A DNA stretch of 64,000 bases from Streptomyces roseus (lineage in GTDB: Bacteria; Actinomycetota; Actinomycetes; Streptomycetales; Streptomycetaceae): the NCBI RefSeq assembly GCF_001044425.1, contig NZ_LFML01000053.1:1-64000 (forward strand). Reading direction: 5' to 3'. The notes under the pieces are model-generated. The model ran no database searches. It saw nothing but the letters and a program-made list of their open reading frames with translations, and had not been told where the DNA came from. Shown piece by piece: positions 25,307-33,189 of the stretch. Within the stretch, counting starts at the first letter, position 1. Each line of letters starts with the position of its first letter. The position numbers were made by a program, and so were the translations under genes.

Positions 25307-25342
25307 ACGCGCTGCCCGTGCCTCACGCGTTGCCCGCGCCTC
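25307..25342. repeat. Imperfect 18-base direct repeat at MBL gene end
   Basis: ACGCGCTGCCCGTGCCTC is followed directly by ACGCGTTGCCCGCGCCTC (16 of 18 equal), touching the MBL stop codon. Likely a small tandem duplication. Confidence 0.5.
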
Positions 25343-26252
25343 AGGCGTGGCACAGGATGGGCGTCCCGCCGTTCATCACGGTCATGTCCTGGAGCACCGC
25401 CAGGATGTTCAGCGGCGCCCCCTCCGGCTCCCCGGCGAGCTCCGCGTACGCCCGGTGCAGGTTCGCCACGAGCCGCTCGCTCTCCCGCCAGGCCGCGAAC
25501 TCCCCGAGATCCGCCTGCCGCGCAGCCTCCAGCGGGCTCAGCCCCTTCGCCCGGCCCTCGCGGGCCAGTTCGGCCACGTACCGCAGATAGCGTTCGGTGG
25601 CCTCGTACGCGGACGGGTCCGTCAGCGGCCCGTGGCCCGGTACGACGGTCTCCGCGTCCAGCGAGCGCAGCAGCTCGAGCGCCCGCAGCGAACCGGCGAG
25701 CGAGCCCATCGCCAGGAAGGGCGTGCCCTCGGCGAAGACCAGGTCGCCGGTGAAGACGATGCCCTGCCGCGGAAGGAACACGATCGAGTCCCCGGTGGTG
25801 TGCGCGACGCCCGGGTGGATGACCCGGACCTCCGTCCCGCCGAGGTGGAGCGTCATCCGGTCGCTGTACGTGAGGTCGGGCGCGGTGATCTCGACCGAGC
25901 CGAAGTCGGTGGCGGGCCAGATCAGCTCCAGCTGGTGGCCGGCCGCGATCTGCTCGGTACGCGCGTTGTCGTGCGCGAGGATCAGCGCCTCGGGGGCGAA
26001 GACGGCGTTGCCGTACGTGTGATCGCCGTGGTGGTGGGTGTTGACCACCGTGCGCGGCAGCGGCACACCGGCGCCCACGACCGCCTCGCGCAGGGCCAGG
26101 GCGCGCCGCTGGGTGGCCGCGGTGTCGATGAGCAGGGTCCGGCCGCCGTCGGTGACGAAGCCGGCGTTGTTCAGGCACCAGCCGCCGTCCGGCTGGACGT
26201 AGGCGTACACCCCGGTCGCGGGCTGGACGAGGTACGGCTCTTCGGCGGTCAT
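25341..26252 (-). CDS. MBL-fold metallo-hydrolase
   Basis: The product has 303 aa. Zinc motif THHHGDH (HxHxDH), later His in GVAHTTGDS, Asp in FTGDLVF and His in VPGHGPLTD give a complete two-metal site. The pattern resembles the quinoprotein relay/SoxH-like MBL group. ATG 26252 lies after GGGGAGAG; an upstream in-frame start would include the inverted repeat CTGACAAGCGGTCAG at 26274. No signal peptide, so cytoplasmic. Substrate unknown; lactone or thioester hydrolysis would fit the surrounding hydroxyacid-type catabolic genes, but this is only a guess. Confidence 0.88.
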   Translation of the reverse strand: MTAEEPYLVQPATGVYAYVQPDGGWCLNNAGFVTDGGRTLLIDTAATQRRALALREAVVGAGVPLPRTVVNTHHHGDHTYGNAVFAPEALILAHDNARTEQIAAGHQLELIWPATDFGSVEITAPDLTYSDRMTLHLGGTEVRVIHPGVAHTTGDSIVFLPRQGIVFTGDLVFAEGTPFLAMGSLAGSLRALELLRSLDAETVVPGHGPLTDPSAYEATERYLRYVAELAREGRAKGLSPLEAARQADLGEFAAWRESERLVANLHRAYAELAGEPEGAPLNILAVLQDMTVMNGGTPILCHA

Positions 26253-26273
26253 GTGGGCTCTCCCCGGGTCGCT

Positions 26274-26288
26274 CTGACAAGCGGTCAG
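26274..26288. promoter_or_regulatory. Operator-like repeat CTGACAAGCGGTCAG
   Basis: Five-base arms with a five-base centre, 22 bases upstream of the MBL hydrolase start. Typical size and position for a TetR-type site. Confidence 0.45.
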
Positions 26289-26353
26289 CATCCTGCCAGC
26301 CCCGGCGGCGCCGGGGGAGGGCGGGGGTCTGCCGCGCCGGGGCGGCCGACCCT

Positions 26354-26390
26354 GTCTGCGGCCGTCTGCGGCCGTCTGCGGCCGTCGGCG
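26354..26390. repeat. Ten-base tandem repeat (GTCTGCGGCC)
   Basis: Three and a half head-to-tail copies in the gap between the MBL and His-rich genes. Simple slippage repeat. Confidence 0.65.
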
Positions 26391-26438
26391 GGTGGCCCGC
26401 GGCGGCCCTGCCGCAGCCCTCGGAGGCCGCGAGCGCCG

Positions 26439-26488
26439 TCAGTGGTCAGTGGTTCAGTGCTCAGTGCTCAGTGCTCCGTGGTCAGTGG
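26439..26488. repeat. Seven-base tandem repeat (GTCAGTG/CTCAGTG)
   Basis: About seven units of GTCAGTG or CTCAGTG with one insertion and one change. The array runs into the last codons of the His-rich gene, whose C-terminus could therefore vary in length between strains. Confidence 0.65.
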
Positions 26489-26778
26489 TCGTCGTAGTGT
26501 CCGTCGTGCTCGGCGTGCCGGTGCCCGTCGTGCACGTAGTCCACGTGGTCACCGTGCCGCACGGCCTCGTGCCCGCAGGCCGGTCCGTGGGCGTGGTCGT
26601 GGTTCTCGTGGGCCGCGTGCCCGGCGGGCTCGCACTCGTCCCAGTGCCCGGCGTGCTCGCGGTGCAGATGGCCGTCGTGCGCGTAGTCGAGGTGGTCGCC
26701 GTGGGACACCTGCGCGTGGCCGCAGTCGGGGCCGTGGGCGTGGGCGTGGGTGGGGTGTTCCTGGTGGAGGCTCGTCAT
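26482..26778 (-). CDS. Histidine-rich putative metal-binding protein
   Basis: The product has 98 aa, of which 27 are His plus Cys19, 49 and 68 and many Asp/Glu. It is an internal duplication: HAHGPDCGH-x4-HGDHLDYAHDGH is repeated as HAHGPACGH-x4-HGDHVDYVHDGH. Such composition implies multivalent binding of zinc, nickel or copper, as buffer or chaperone. Cytoplasmic, no signal peptide. TAGCCT lies seven bases before ATG 26778, which fits a leaderless transcript. From memory, homologues occur across Streptomyces without a named function. I see no Zur or Nur box by eye. Confidence 0.75.
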   Translation of the reverse strand: MTSLHQEHPTHAHAHGPDCGHAQVSHGDHLDYAHDGHLHREHAGHWDECEPAGHAAHENHDHAHGPACGHEAVRHGDHVDYVHDGHRHAEHDGHYDDH

Positions 26779-26785
26779 GGCGCAG

Positions 26786-26791
26786 AGGCTA
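26786..26791 (-). promoter_or_regulatory. -10 element for leaderless His-rich gene
   Basis: On the minus strand TAGCCT stands seven bases before ATG 26778 and no SD is present. Confidence 0.35.
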
Positions 26792-26861
26792 GTGCGGAAC
26801 ATCCCGTATCGCCTGTTATGCGCCGACCGGCGCGGAGAAGCCGGATCATCCGATCACCGGC

Positions 26862-27182
26862 TCAGATGATGACCGCCACCGCGAACACCGACAGGGCCAC
26901 CGCGCACGCCACCGCCGCCAGCGCCGACCTCGCCGGGAGCCCCGGCGGCCGGGCCGCCGCCAGCTGCCGTACCCGCCGGTGCGCGACCCCCAGGAACGCC
27001 AGCCAGATCAGCACGATCACCGCCGCCCCGAGGACCTCCACCGGCGAGCCCGACCCGCGCAGCGCCGTCCGCAGGGCCAGCACCGCCGTCACCGAGCACG
27101 CCAGTGTCGTACGCCGCCACGCGAGCCGGGTCCGCTCGGGTTGCAGCCCCGCGTCGCGGGCCGCCGGACCGGGGGTCGTCAC
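26862..27182 (-). CDS. DUF202-family membrane protein
   Basis: The product has 106 aa with a GTG start. DUF202 signature LQPERTRLAWRRTTLACSV followed by three hydrophobic segments (VTAVLALRTAL, VLGAAVIVLIWLAFLGV, ALAAVACAVALSVFAVAVII). GTG 27182 overlaps the stop of the preceding YidH-like gene (GTGA), so the pair is co-translated and may form one small membrane complex. Function of DUF202 pairs is unknown. Confidence 0.82.
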   Translation of the reverse strand: MTTPGPAARDAGLQPERTRLAWRRTTLACSVTAVLALRTALRGSGSPVEVLGAAVIVLIWLAFLGVAHRRVRQLAAARPPGLPARSALAAVACAVALSVFAVAVII

Positions 27183-27577
27183 GGCCGGCTCGTCCAGCCC
27201 ATCAACACCACCAGGACCATCGCCACCGCGACCAGCCCCACCCCCAGGCTCAGCACCACGGGGAACCGGGACAGCGGCAGGTCCTCGCCCCGCCGCATCG
27301 CCCGCTCGCACTTCACCCAGTGGTTCACCGCCCGCAGCGCGCAGGCGGCGCCCACCGCGAGCAGCGCGAGCGACATCCCGACCCGCACCCCCCAGCGCAG
27401 GTCCGGCAGGAACTGGTCCACCGCGAACCCGCCGCCCACCAGGGCGAGGGCCGTCCTGATCCAGGCCAGGAAGGTCCGCTCGTTGGCCAGCGAGAACCGG
27501 TAGTCGGGGGTCTCGCCCTCGTCCCTCACCCGCTGCGGCGCGAACCACAGGCGCACGTCCTTGACGAAGTCGATCAC
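27179..27577 (-). CDS. YidH/DUF202-family membrane protein
   Basis: The product has 132 aa with a GTG start. FSLANERTFLAWIRTALALVGGGFAV is the DUF202 core, with three transmembrane helices and a final KCERAMRRGEDLPLSRF loop. It starts ten bases after the NUDIX gene stop and overlaps the next DUF202 gene. The YidH-plus-short-DUF202 pair is conserved in Actinobacteria. Confidence 0.85.
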   Translation of the reverse strand: MIDFVKDVRLWFAPQRVRDEGETPDYRFSLANERTFLAWIRTALALVGGGFAVDQFLPDLRWGVRVGMSLALLAVGAACALRAVNHWVKCERAMRRGEDLPLSRFPVVLSLGVGLVAVAMVLVVLMGWTSRP

Positions 27578-27586
27578 CTGATCAAT

Positions 27587-28117
27587 CTACTGGCGGGACT
27601 CCCGGTGCGCGCGCAGTCGCCGGTACGCCTCCAGCCCGTCCGGCACCCACTCCCACTCCCCGTCCGCGACCCGCCCCGCGAGCTCCTCCTCGGAGAGCCA
27701 CGTGTGCCAGGCCACCTCCGACTCCTGCGGCCGCACCGGCAGCTCGCAGCGCACCTCGTGCACGTAGGACCACCAGGCCCCGCCCGGGCCCTCGTACAGG
27801 AACTTGAACAGCGGCACCGGCTGCGCCAGCCCCGCCACTCCCAGCTCCTCCTCTGCCTCCCGCAGCGCGGCCTCGGCATAGCTCTCGCCGGCGCCCACCA
27901 CCCCGCCGACGAACATGTCGTAGGCGGAGGGGAAGACCAGCTTCGAGGCCGTCCGCCGGTGCACGAAGACCCTTCCCCGCGCGTCCCTGGCCTGGACGAA
28001 CACGCACCGGTGGAGCAGCCCGCCCGCGTACACCTCGCCCCGCGGCGCCCGTCCCGTCACCCGGTCGTCCCGGTCCACCACGTCCAGCACTTCGTCAGCA
28101 GCACTCACACGGCCCAT
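27587..28117 (-). CDS. NUDIX hydrolase
   Basis: The product has 176 aa. The Nudix box is GGVVGAGESYAEAALREAEEELGV (pattern GX5EX7REUXEEXGU satisfied), with an upstream strand RCVFVQARDARGRVFVHRR. Family members hydrolyse nucleoside diphosphates linked to another group, often for house-cleaning; the fold and opening EVLDVVDRDDRVTGRAPR resemble isopentenyl-diphosphate isomerase/YfcD-type members. First gene of the NUDIX-YidH-DUF202 run. Start is ATG 28117, with a GTG nine bases later as alternative. Confidence 0.88.
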   Translation of the reverse strand: MGRVSAADEVLDVVDRDDRVTGRAPRGEVYAGGLLHRCVFVQARDARGRVFVHRRTASKLVFPSAYDMFVGGVVGAGESYAEAALREAEEELGVAGLAQPVPLFKFLYEGPGGAWWSYVHEVRCELPVRPQESEVAWHTWLSEEELAGRVADGEWEWVPDGLEAYRRLRAHRESRQ

Positions 28118-28196
28118 CCAACCACCGCTGTTGACTGGTTACCGCTGCGTAGCCAAGGATCTGCCCCACCACCGACCGGAGGACGGGTTCGCACAC

Positions 28197-29852
28197 ATGA
28201 CGTACGACGCAGACGTGATCGTGATCGGGGCGGGTCTCGCGGGTCTCGTGGCCACCGCCGAGCTCGTCGACGCGGGCCGCAAGGTCATCCTGCTCGACCA
28301 GGAGCCGGAGCAGTCGATCGGCGGCCAGGCGCACTGGTCCTTCGGCGGGCTCTTCTTCGTCGACTCACCCGAACAGCGGCGGATGCGGATCAGGGACAGC
28401 CGTGAGCTCGCCCTCCAGGACTGGAGCGGCACCGCCGGCTTCGACCGCGAGGAGGACGCCTGGCCGCGCCGCTGGGCCGAGGCGTACGTGGACTTCGCGG
28501 CGGGCGAGAAGCGCCCCTGGCTGCACGCCCGGGGCGTCCGCTTCTTCCCGGTGGTCGGCTGGGCCGAACGCGGCGGGTACGACGCGAACGGCCACGGCAA
28601 CTCCGTCCCCCGCTTCCACATCACCTGGGGCACCGGTCCGGGCCTCGTCGCCCCCTTCGAGCGGCGGGTCCGCGCAGGGGTGGCCCGCGGGCTGGTCCGG
28701 CTCCGCTTCCGCCACCGGGTCACCGGGCTCGCCCGCACGGCCGGCGCCCTGGACACCGTGACCGGCGAGGTCCTGGAGCCCTCGGACGCCGTACGGGGCA
28801 CCGCGAGCGGCCGCGAGAGCACCGGCACCTTCTCCCTCCGGGCCCAGGCCGTGATCGTCACCAGCGGCGGGATCGGCGGCAACCACGACCTCGTCCGCGC
28901 GCAGTGGCCCGACCGGCTCGGCACCCCGCCGCGGCGGATGCTCTCCGGGGTCCCGGCGCACGTGGACGGCCTGATGCTCGGCATCGCGGAGCGGGCCGGG
29001 GCCAGCCACATCAACAAGGACCGCATGTGGCACTACACCGAGGGCATCGAGAACTGGAACCCGATCTGGTCCAGGCACGGCATCCGCATCCTGCCCGGCC
29101 CGTCCTCGCTCTGGCTGGACGCCACCGGCAGGCGGCTGCCCGTACCGCTCTTCCCCGGGTTCGACACCCTCGGCACCCTCGACCACATCATGAAGACCGG
29201 GCACGACCACACCTGGTTCGTGCTCAACCAGCGCATCATCGGCAAGGAGTTCGGCCTCTCCGGCTCCGAGCAGAACCCGGACCTGACCGGCAAATCGGTC
29301 CGCGACGTCATCGACCGGGCGCGCCAGGCCGTACCGGGGCCGGTGAAGGCCTTCATGGACCGCGGCGCCGACTTCGTCGTCGAACGCGACCTCGGCGCGC
29401 TGGTGCGCGGGATGAACGCCGTCACCAAGGAGGACCTCCTCGACGAGGAGACCGTCCGCCGCGAGATCGTCGCCCGGGACCGGGAGATCGCCAACCCCTT
29501 CACCAAGGACCTCCAGGTGACGGCCATCCACGGCGCCCGCAAGTACCTCGGCGACAAGCTGATCCGCACCGCCGCCCCGCACCGCATCCTCGACCCGAAG
29601 GCGGGCCCGCTGATCGCCGTACGGCTCTCCATCCTGACCCGCAAGTCCCTGGGCGGCCTGGAGACCGACCTGTCCTCCCGGGTCCTGACCGGATCCGGCG
29701 AGCCGCTGCCCGGCCTGTACGCGGCGGGCGAGGCGGCCGGTTTCGGCGGGGGAGGGGTCCACGGCTACCGCGCCCTGGAGGGCACCTTCCTCGGCGGCTG
29801 CATCTTCTCGGGGCGCGCGGCGGGCCGCGCCGCGGCCCAGGCGGTGGGCTGA
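28197..29852 (+). CDS. FAD-binding dehydrogenase (3-ketosteroid dehydrogenase/fumarate reductase flavoprotein type)
   Basis: The product has 551 aa. N-terminal Rossmann motif VIVIGAGLAGLVATAELVDAG with Asp in LLDQE, then GGQAHWSFGGLF, and the C-terminal flavin segment LYAAGEAAGFGGGGVHGYRALEGTFLGGCIFSGR. The layout fits the FAD_binding_2 family 'FAD-binding dehydrogenase' close to KstD-like proteins in Actinobacteria. No signal peptide. SD GGAGGA is about 14 bases before the start, which is longer than ideal. Substrate unknown. Monocistronic; followed by about 500 bases without a convincing gene. Confidence 0.88.
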   Translation: MTYDADVIVIGAGLAGLVATAELVDAGRKVILLDQEPEQSIGGQAHWSFGGLFFVDSPEQRRMRIRDSRELALQDWSGTAGFDREEDAWPRRWAEAYVDFAAGEKRPWLHARGVRFFPVVGWAERGGYDANGHGNSVPRFHITWGTGPGLVAPFERRVRAGVARGLVRLRFRHRVTGLARTAGALDTVTGEVLEPSDAVRGTASGRESTGTFSLRAQAVIVTSGGIGGNHDLVRAQWPDRLGTPPRRMLSGVPAHVDGLMLGIAERAGASHINKDRMWHYTEGIENWNPIWSRHGIRILPGPSSLWLDATGRRLPVPLFPGFDTLGTLDHIMKTGHDHTWFVLNQRIIGKEFGLSGSEQNPDLTGKSVRDVIDRARQAVPGPVKAFMDRGADFVVERDLGALVRGMNAVTKEDLLDEETVRREIVARDREIANPFTKDLQVTAIHGARKYLGDKLIRTAAPHRILDPKAGPLIAVRLSILTRKSLGGLETDLSSRVLTGSGEPLPGLYAAGEAAGFGGGGVHGYRALEGTFLGGCIFSGRAAGRAAAQAVG

Positions 29853-30366
29853 TTAGGAGGCGGGTGACGAGGTGCGCCAGGCGGCGGGCGAGGTGGTGCG
29901 CCAGGGCGGTCCGGGCGGTCCGCTCGTGTGCAGTGCGCCATTCGGCCACAGTCGGATAGCCCCTGCCCTCGTCCGGGGCGTGCTTCGGGGCCCGCCTCCG
30001 TACGCGGCGGCACCCGTTCCTCCGTCCCCTGCGCCACGGCCACCGGACGCTGCGCGCAGTCCCTGACCGCCATCGGAGCGCCCGTCACCGGCGGGGGGTC
30101 GCCCGTCACCTCGTACGCGGCCGGCGACCCGGTCGCCGAGGCCTCCGCCCCGCCGAGCCCCGCACGGCACCGCCGTCCGCGACCGTCGCGCCGTCCACGG
30201 CGGTCGCGAACGCGGTAATGCGCACCAACTGTCCCCTTGTTCCTACCAGTTGAAACACGCCACGCAGTGGACTGGACCTTGACGCGGAGCTGTGCCTACC
30301 GCTTTGCTGTGCGTGATCATCCAGCCAAACCGTCCGCCCGCGCCCGTGTTGGAGGGAATCCCGCGG
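29853..30366. other. Intergenic region without a convincing gene
   Basis: Several open frames cross this stretch, but none shows domain-like sequence, an SD or typical hydrophobic/charged alternation; all are Arg/Pro/Gly-rich. A decayed gene is possible because frames on the minus strand are locally protein-like (for example TAFATAVDGATVADG near 30210). The inverted pair CAACTG ... CAGTTG (30226-30252) lies in front of the next gene. Confidence 0.4.
30226..30252. promoter_or_regulatory. Spaced inverted repeat CAACTG-N15-CAGTTG
   Basis: Six-base arms about 115 bases upstream of the TPR-like gene. Weak operator candidate, reported because it is the only dyad in that promoter region. Confidence 0.3.
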
Positions 30367-31314
30367 ATGTCCCCGCCTCCGCCGCCCCTCGGCCGCGCCC
30401 GCAAGCGGGACGCCCAGCTCTTCGATCCGGCCTTGTGCGACACGGAACTGGTCGACGTACGAGCACAGTTCACCCAGGGCCGGTGGACCCGGGCCCGTTC
30501 CCTCCTCGTCTCCACCGGCGACGACTGGGACCGCCGCGGCCACCGCCTCGTCGTGCTCGCCGAGACCCCGGCCGCCACCGCCTGGGCCCGCGAATGGCTG
30601 CTCGCCGAACCCGACAGCCCCGACGCCGCCACCCTCCTCGCCTGCGCCGCCGTCTTCACCGCCCTGCGCCGCAAGGGCACGCCCGAAGCCGCCGAGGAGG
30701 CCTGCCGCCGGGCCGCCGCGCTGCTCCCCGCCGACCCCACCCCCTGGCTGGGGCTGCTCATGCTCAGCCGGGCCTTCGGCACCGGGGAGGAGTTCAGCCG
30801 CCACTTCGACCAGGTCCGGGCCCGCCACCGCGAGCACCACCACGCCCACCACCTGATGGTCGCCAGGCTGGCCGAACACACCCCCTCATCCGGCCACGAC
30901 CCGCTCCACGAGGTCTACGACTTCGCCGCCTGGGCCGCCGAGGAGTCCCCGGCCGACTCCCCGCTCGCCGTCCTGCCGGTCATCGCCCACGCCGAGCGGT
31001 ACCGGGTGCTCGCCGCCACCCCGGGCCGCGCCCCCGGCGGGCCCGCCGCCCACTGGTCGGGCCGGCGCGCCCGCCAGGTGCTGCGCTCCGCCTTCGACTG
31101 GTGGCTGGAGTGGGAGCGCGAGGACCACCCCCGCAACCGGGTCGACCTCAACTTCCTGGCCCACGCCAAGCTCTGCGAGGGCCGGCCGGCCGAGGCCGCC
31201 GCCCTCTTCCACCGCATCGGAAGCCACGCCACGCCCGCCCCCTGGTCCTATCCGGACCTCGACCCCCACAAGGCCTTCCTCGCCGCTCGCAGCGCCGCGC
31301 TCGGCACGGACTGA
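30367..31314 (+). CDS. Helical-repeat hypothetical protein (TPR-like)
   Basis: The product has 315 aa. It consists of paired Ala/Arg/Leu helices such as WTRARSLLVSTGDDWDRRGHRLVVLAE, AAEEACRRAAALLPADPTPWLGLLML and AKLCEGRPAEAAALFHRIG, which resemble degenerate tetratricopeptide repeats. No enzyme motif, signal peptide or membrane segment. GGAGGG precedes ATG 30367. It is followed at 78 bases by an amino-acid permease on the same strand, so the two may be co-transcribed. Protein-binding scaffold is the likely role; no family name is recognised. Confidence 0.7.
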   Translation: MSPPPPPLGRARKRDAQLFDPALCDTELVDVRAQFTQGRWTRARSLLVSTGDDWDRRGHRLVVLAETPAATAWAREWLLAEPDSPDAATLLACAAVFTALRRKGTPEAAEEACRRAAALLPADPTPWLGLLMLSRAFGTGEEFSRHFDQVRARHREHHHAHHLMVARLAEHTPSSGHDPLHEVYDFAAWAAEESPADSPLAVLPVIAHAERYRVLAATPGRAPGGPAAHWSGRRARQVLRSAFDWWLEWEREDHPRNRVDLNFLAHAKLCEGRPAEAAALFHRIGSHATPAPWSYPDLDPHKAFLAARSAALGTD

Positions 31315-31391
31315 CGCGGCGGGCCCGCACCGCGCACCCCCGCACCGCGCACCCCCGCCCCCCCGACCTTCCCCCGAAAGGACACCCCGCC

Positions 31392-32936
31392 ATGGCGACG
31401 GGCAGATCCACCACGCTCAGCACCGCGCCCGAGATCCGCACCTACAAGGGCCAGGACCGCGCCCTGCGCGCCGACCGCCTCGGCACCGCCGGGCTGCTGC
31501 TCTCCGTACTCGCCGCCAGCGCGCCCCTGATGGTGGTCGCCGGCGTGATGCCCACCACCTTCGGCGTCATGGGCATCGTCGGCCAGCCCCTGCTCTTCGT
31601 GATCCTCGGCGTCGTGCTCGCGCTCTTCGGCATCGGCTACGCCGAGATGAGCCGGCACGTCCACAACGCCGGCGCCTTCTACGCGTACATCGCGCGCGGC
31701 CTCGGCCCCACCGCCGGCGCCGGTGCCTCGCTCGTCGCCCTCGTGGCCTACAGCGCCATGCAGGTCGGCGTCTACGGCATCCTCGGCTTCGAGATCTCCG
31801 GCCTCTTCGCCACGTACCTCCACACCGACCTCGCCTGGTGGATACCGGCCCTGGCGGCCGTCGCCCTCACCGGCGCGCTCGGCTGGCTCAAGATCGATCT
31901 CAACGCCAAGGTCCTCGGCGTCCTCCTGCTCATCGAGGTCGTCCTCGTCGTCATCTTCGACATCGCCGCGATCGGCAAGCCCGGAGCCGAAGGCATCTCG
32001 CTGCACGCCTTCAACCCCGGCACCCTGAGCGGCCCCGGCCTCGGCACCGCCCTGTGCTTCTGCATCGCCGCCTTCGTCGGCTTCGAGCAGTCGCCGGTCT
32101 ACGCCGAGGAGACCAGCAAGCCCCACATCGTCGTCTCGCGCGTGATGTTCCTCGCCGTCGGCTTCGTCGCCCTCTTCTTCGCCTTCAGCGCCTGGGCCCT
32201 CACCGTCGCCACCGGCCCCTCCGAGGTCGTCAAGAACTCCGCCGAAGCCGGCCCCGGCCTGCTCTTCCAGCTCACCGAGGCCCGCCTCGGCACGACCTTC
32301 ACCGACGTGCTGCACGTCCTCTTCGTGACGGGCATGTTCGCCGCCATGCTCAGCTTCCACAACGTGGTGGCCCGCTACGCCTTCGCCATGGGCCGCGAGG
32401 GCCTGCTCCCGGCCGCCTTCGGCCGGACCAACGCGGGCACCGGCGCCCCCGCCACCGGCTCGCTCCTGCAGACCGTCGTCTCCGTCCTCGTCGTCCTGGC
32501 CTTCGCCGTCACCGACGACCAGCCGACCGGGGACCCCACCACGCCCGTGCTGCACCTCTTCACCTGGATGGGCAACGTCGGCGCCCTCGGAGTGACCCTC
32601 CTCATGGCCGCCGCCTCCTTCGCCGTCATCGCCTTCTTCGTCCGCCGCGGCACCGCCGCCGCCCAGGTCTGGCGGCTCGTGGCGGCCGGCGCCGCCGGGA
32701 TCGCGCTGCTCGCCATCGCCGTCTACACGGTGAAGGACTTCGACGTCCTGGTCGGCGCCGAGAAGGGTTCCGCGCTCAGCTGGGTCCTGCCCGGCGTCAT
32801 CGCCGCCGCCGCCCTCGCCGGGCTCCTGTACGGGGCCCTCCTGCGCAGCCGCCGCCCCGAGGTGCACGCCCGCATCGGCCTCGGGAACGAGGCCTTCCGC
32901 CTCGACCAGGCCGCGGAGGCCGGCCCCCGGCAGTAA
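31392..32936 (+). CDS. APC-family amino-acid permease
   Basis: The product has 514 aa with 12 or more transmembrane helices. Start of helix 1 is GLLLSVLAASAPLMVVAGVMP, the helix 3/6 region shows GAFYAYIARGLGPTAGAGASL and CIAAFVGFEQSPVYAEET, the conserved APC loop. MFAAMLSFHNVVARYAFAMGREGLLP is the helix 8 signature. Likely H+-coupled import of an amino acid or polyamine. Membrane-located. Follows the TPR-like gene; the GCC-rich spacer has an AAAGGA SD. Confidence 0.88.
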   Translation: MATGRSTTLSTAPEIRTYKGQDRALRADRLGTAGLLLSVLAASAPLMVVAGVMPTTFGVMGIVGQPLLFVILGVVLALFGIGYAEMSRHVHNAGAFYAYIARGLGPTAGAGASLVALVAYSAMQVGVYGILGFEISGLFATYLHTDLAWWIPALAAVALTGALGWLKIDLNAKVLGVLLLIEVVLVVIFDIAAIGKPGAEGISLHAFNPGTLSGPGLGTALCFCIAAFVGFEQSPVYAEETSKPHIVVSRVMFLAVGFVALFFAFSAWALTVATGPSEVVKNSAEAGPGLLFQLTEARLGTTFTDVLHVLFVTGMFAAMLSFHNVVARYAFAMGREGLLPAAFGRTNAGTGAPATGSLLQTVVSVLVVLAFAVTDDQPTGDPTTPVLHLFTWMGNVGALGVTLLMAAASFAVIAFFVRRGTAAAQVWRLVAAGAAGIALLAIAVYTVKDFDVLVGAEKGSALSWVLPGVIAAAALAGLLYGALLRSRRPEVHARIGLGNEAFRLDQAAEAGPRQ

Positions 32937-32942
32937 GAGGGC

Positions 32943-32959
32943 CCGGCCGCGGCGGCCGG
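32943..32959 (+). terminator. Short GC hairpin after APC permease
   Basis: CCGGCC and GGCCGG pair around GCGGC a few bases after the stop. A second candidate (CCCCCG ... CGGGGGTTT, 33007-33041) follows. Weak calls. Confidence 0.4.
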
Positions 32960-33189
32960 TCCCCGTGCAACCCCGTACCGCCTCGCTTTCAAGCCCATGC
33001 GAAGCCCCCGACGCCCGTTTCCATGGTCGCCGGGGGTTTCCGCGTAGGGAGGCCGGGTTTTGGCCCTGGCCGGGGCTCATGGTCTCCTGGGGCGACAAAA
33101 ACATTCGGACCCCCGCACAGGTGACACCACCCAGCTCCCCTGCGCGGCGTCCGGGCCTGCCTGTCCCACGCACGAAGGCGAAGCGCTAC

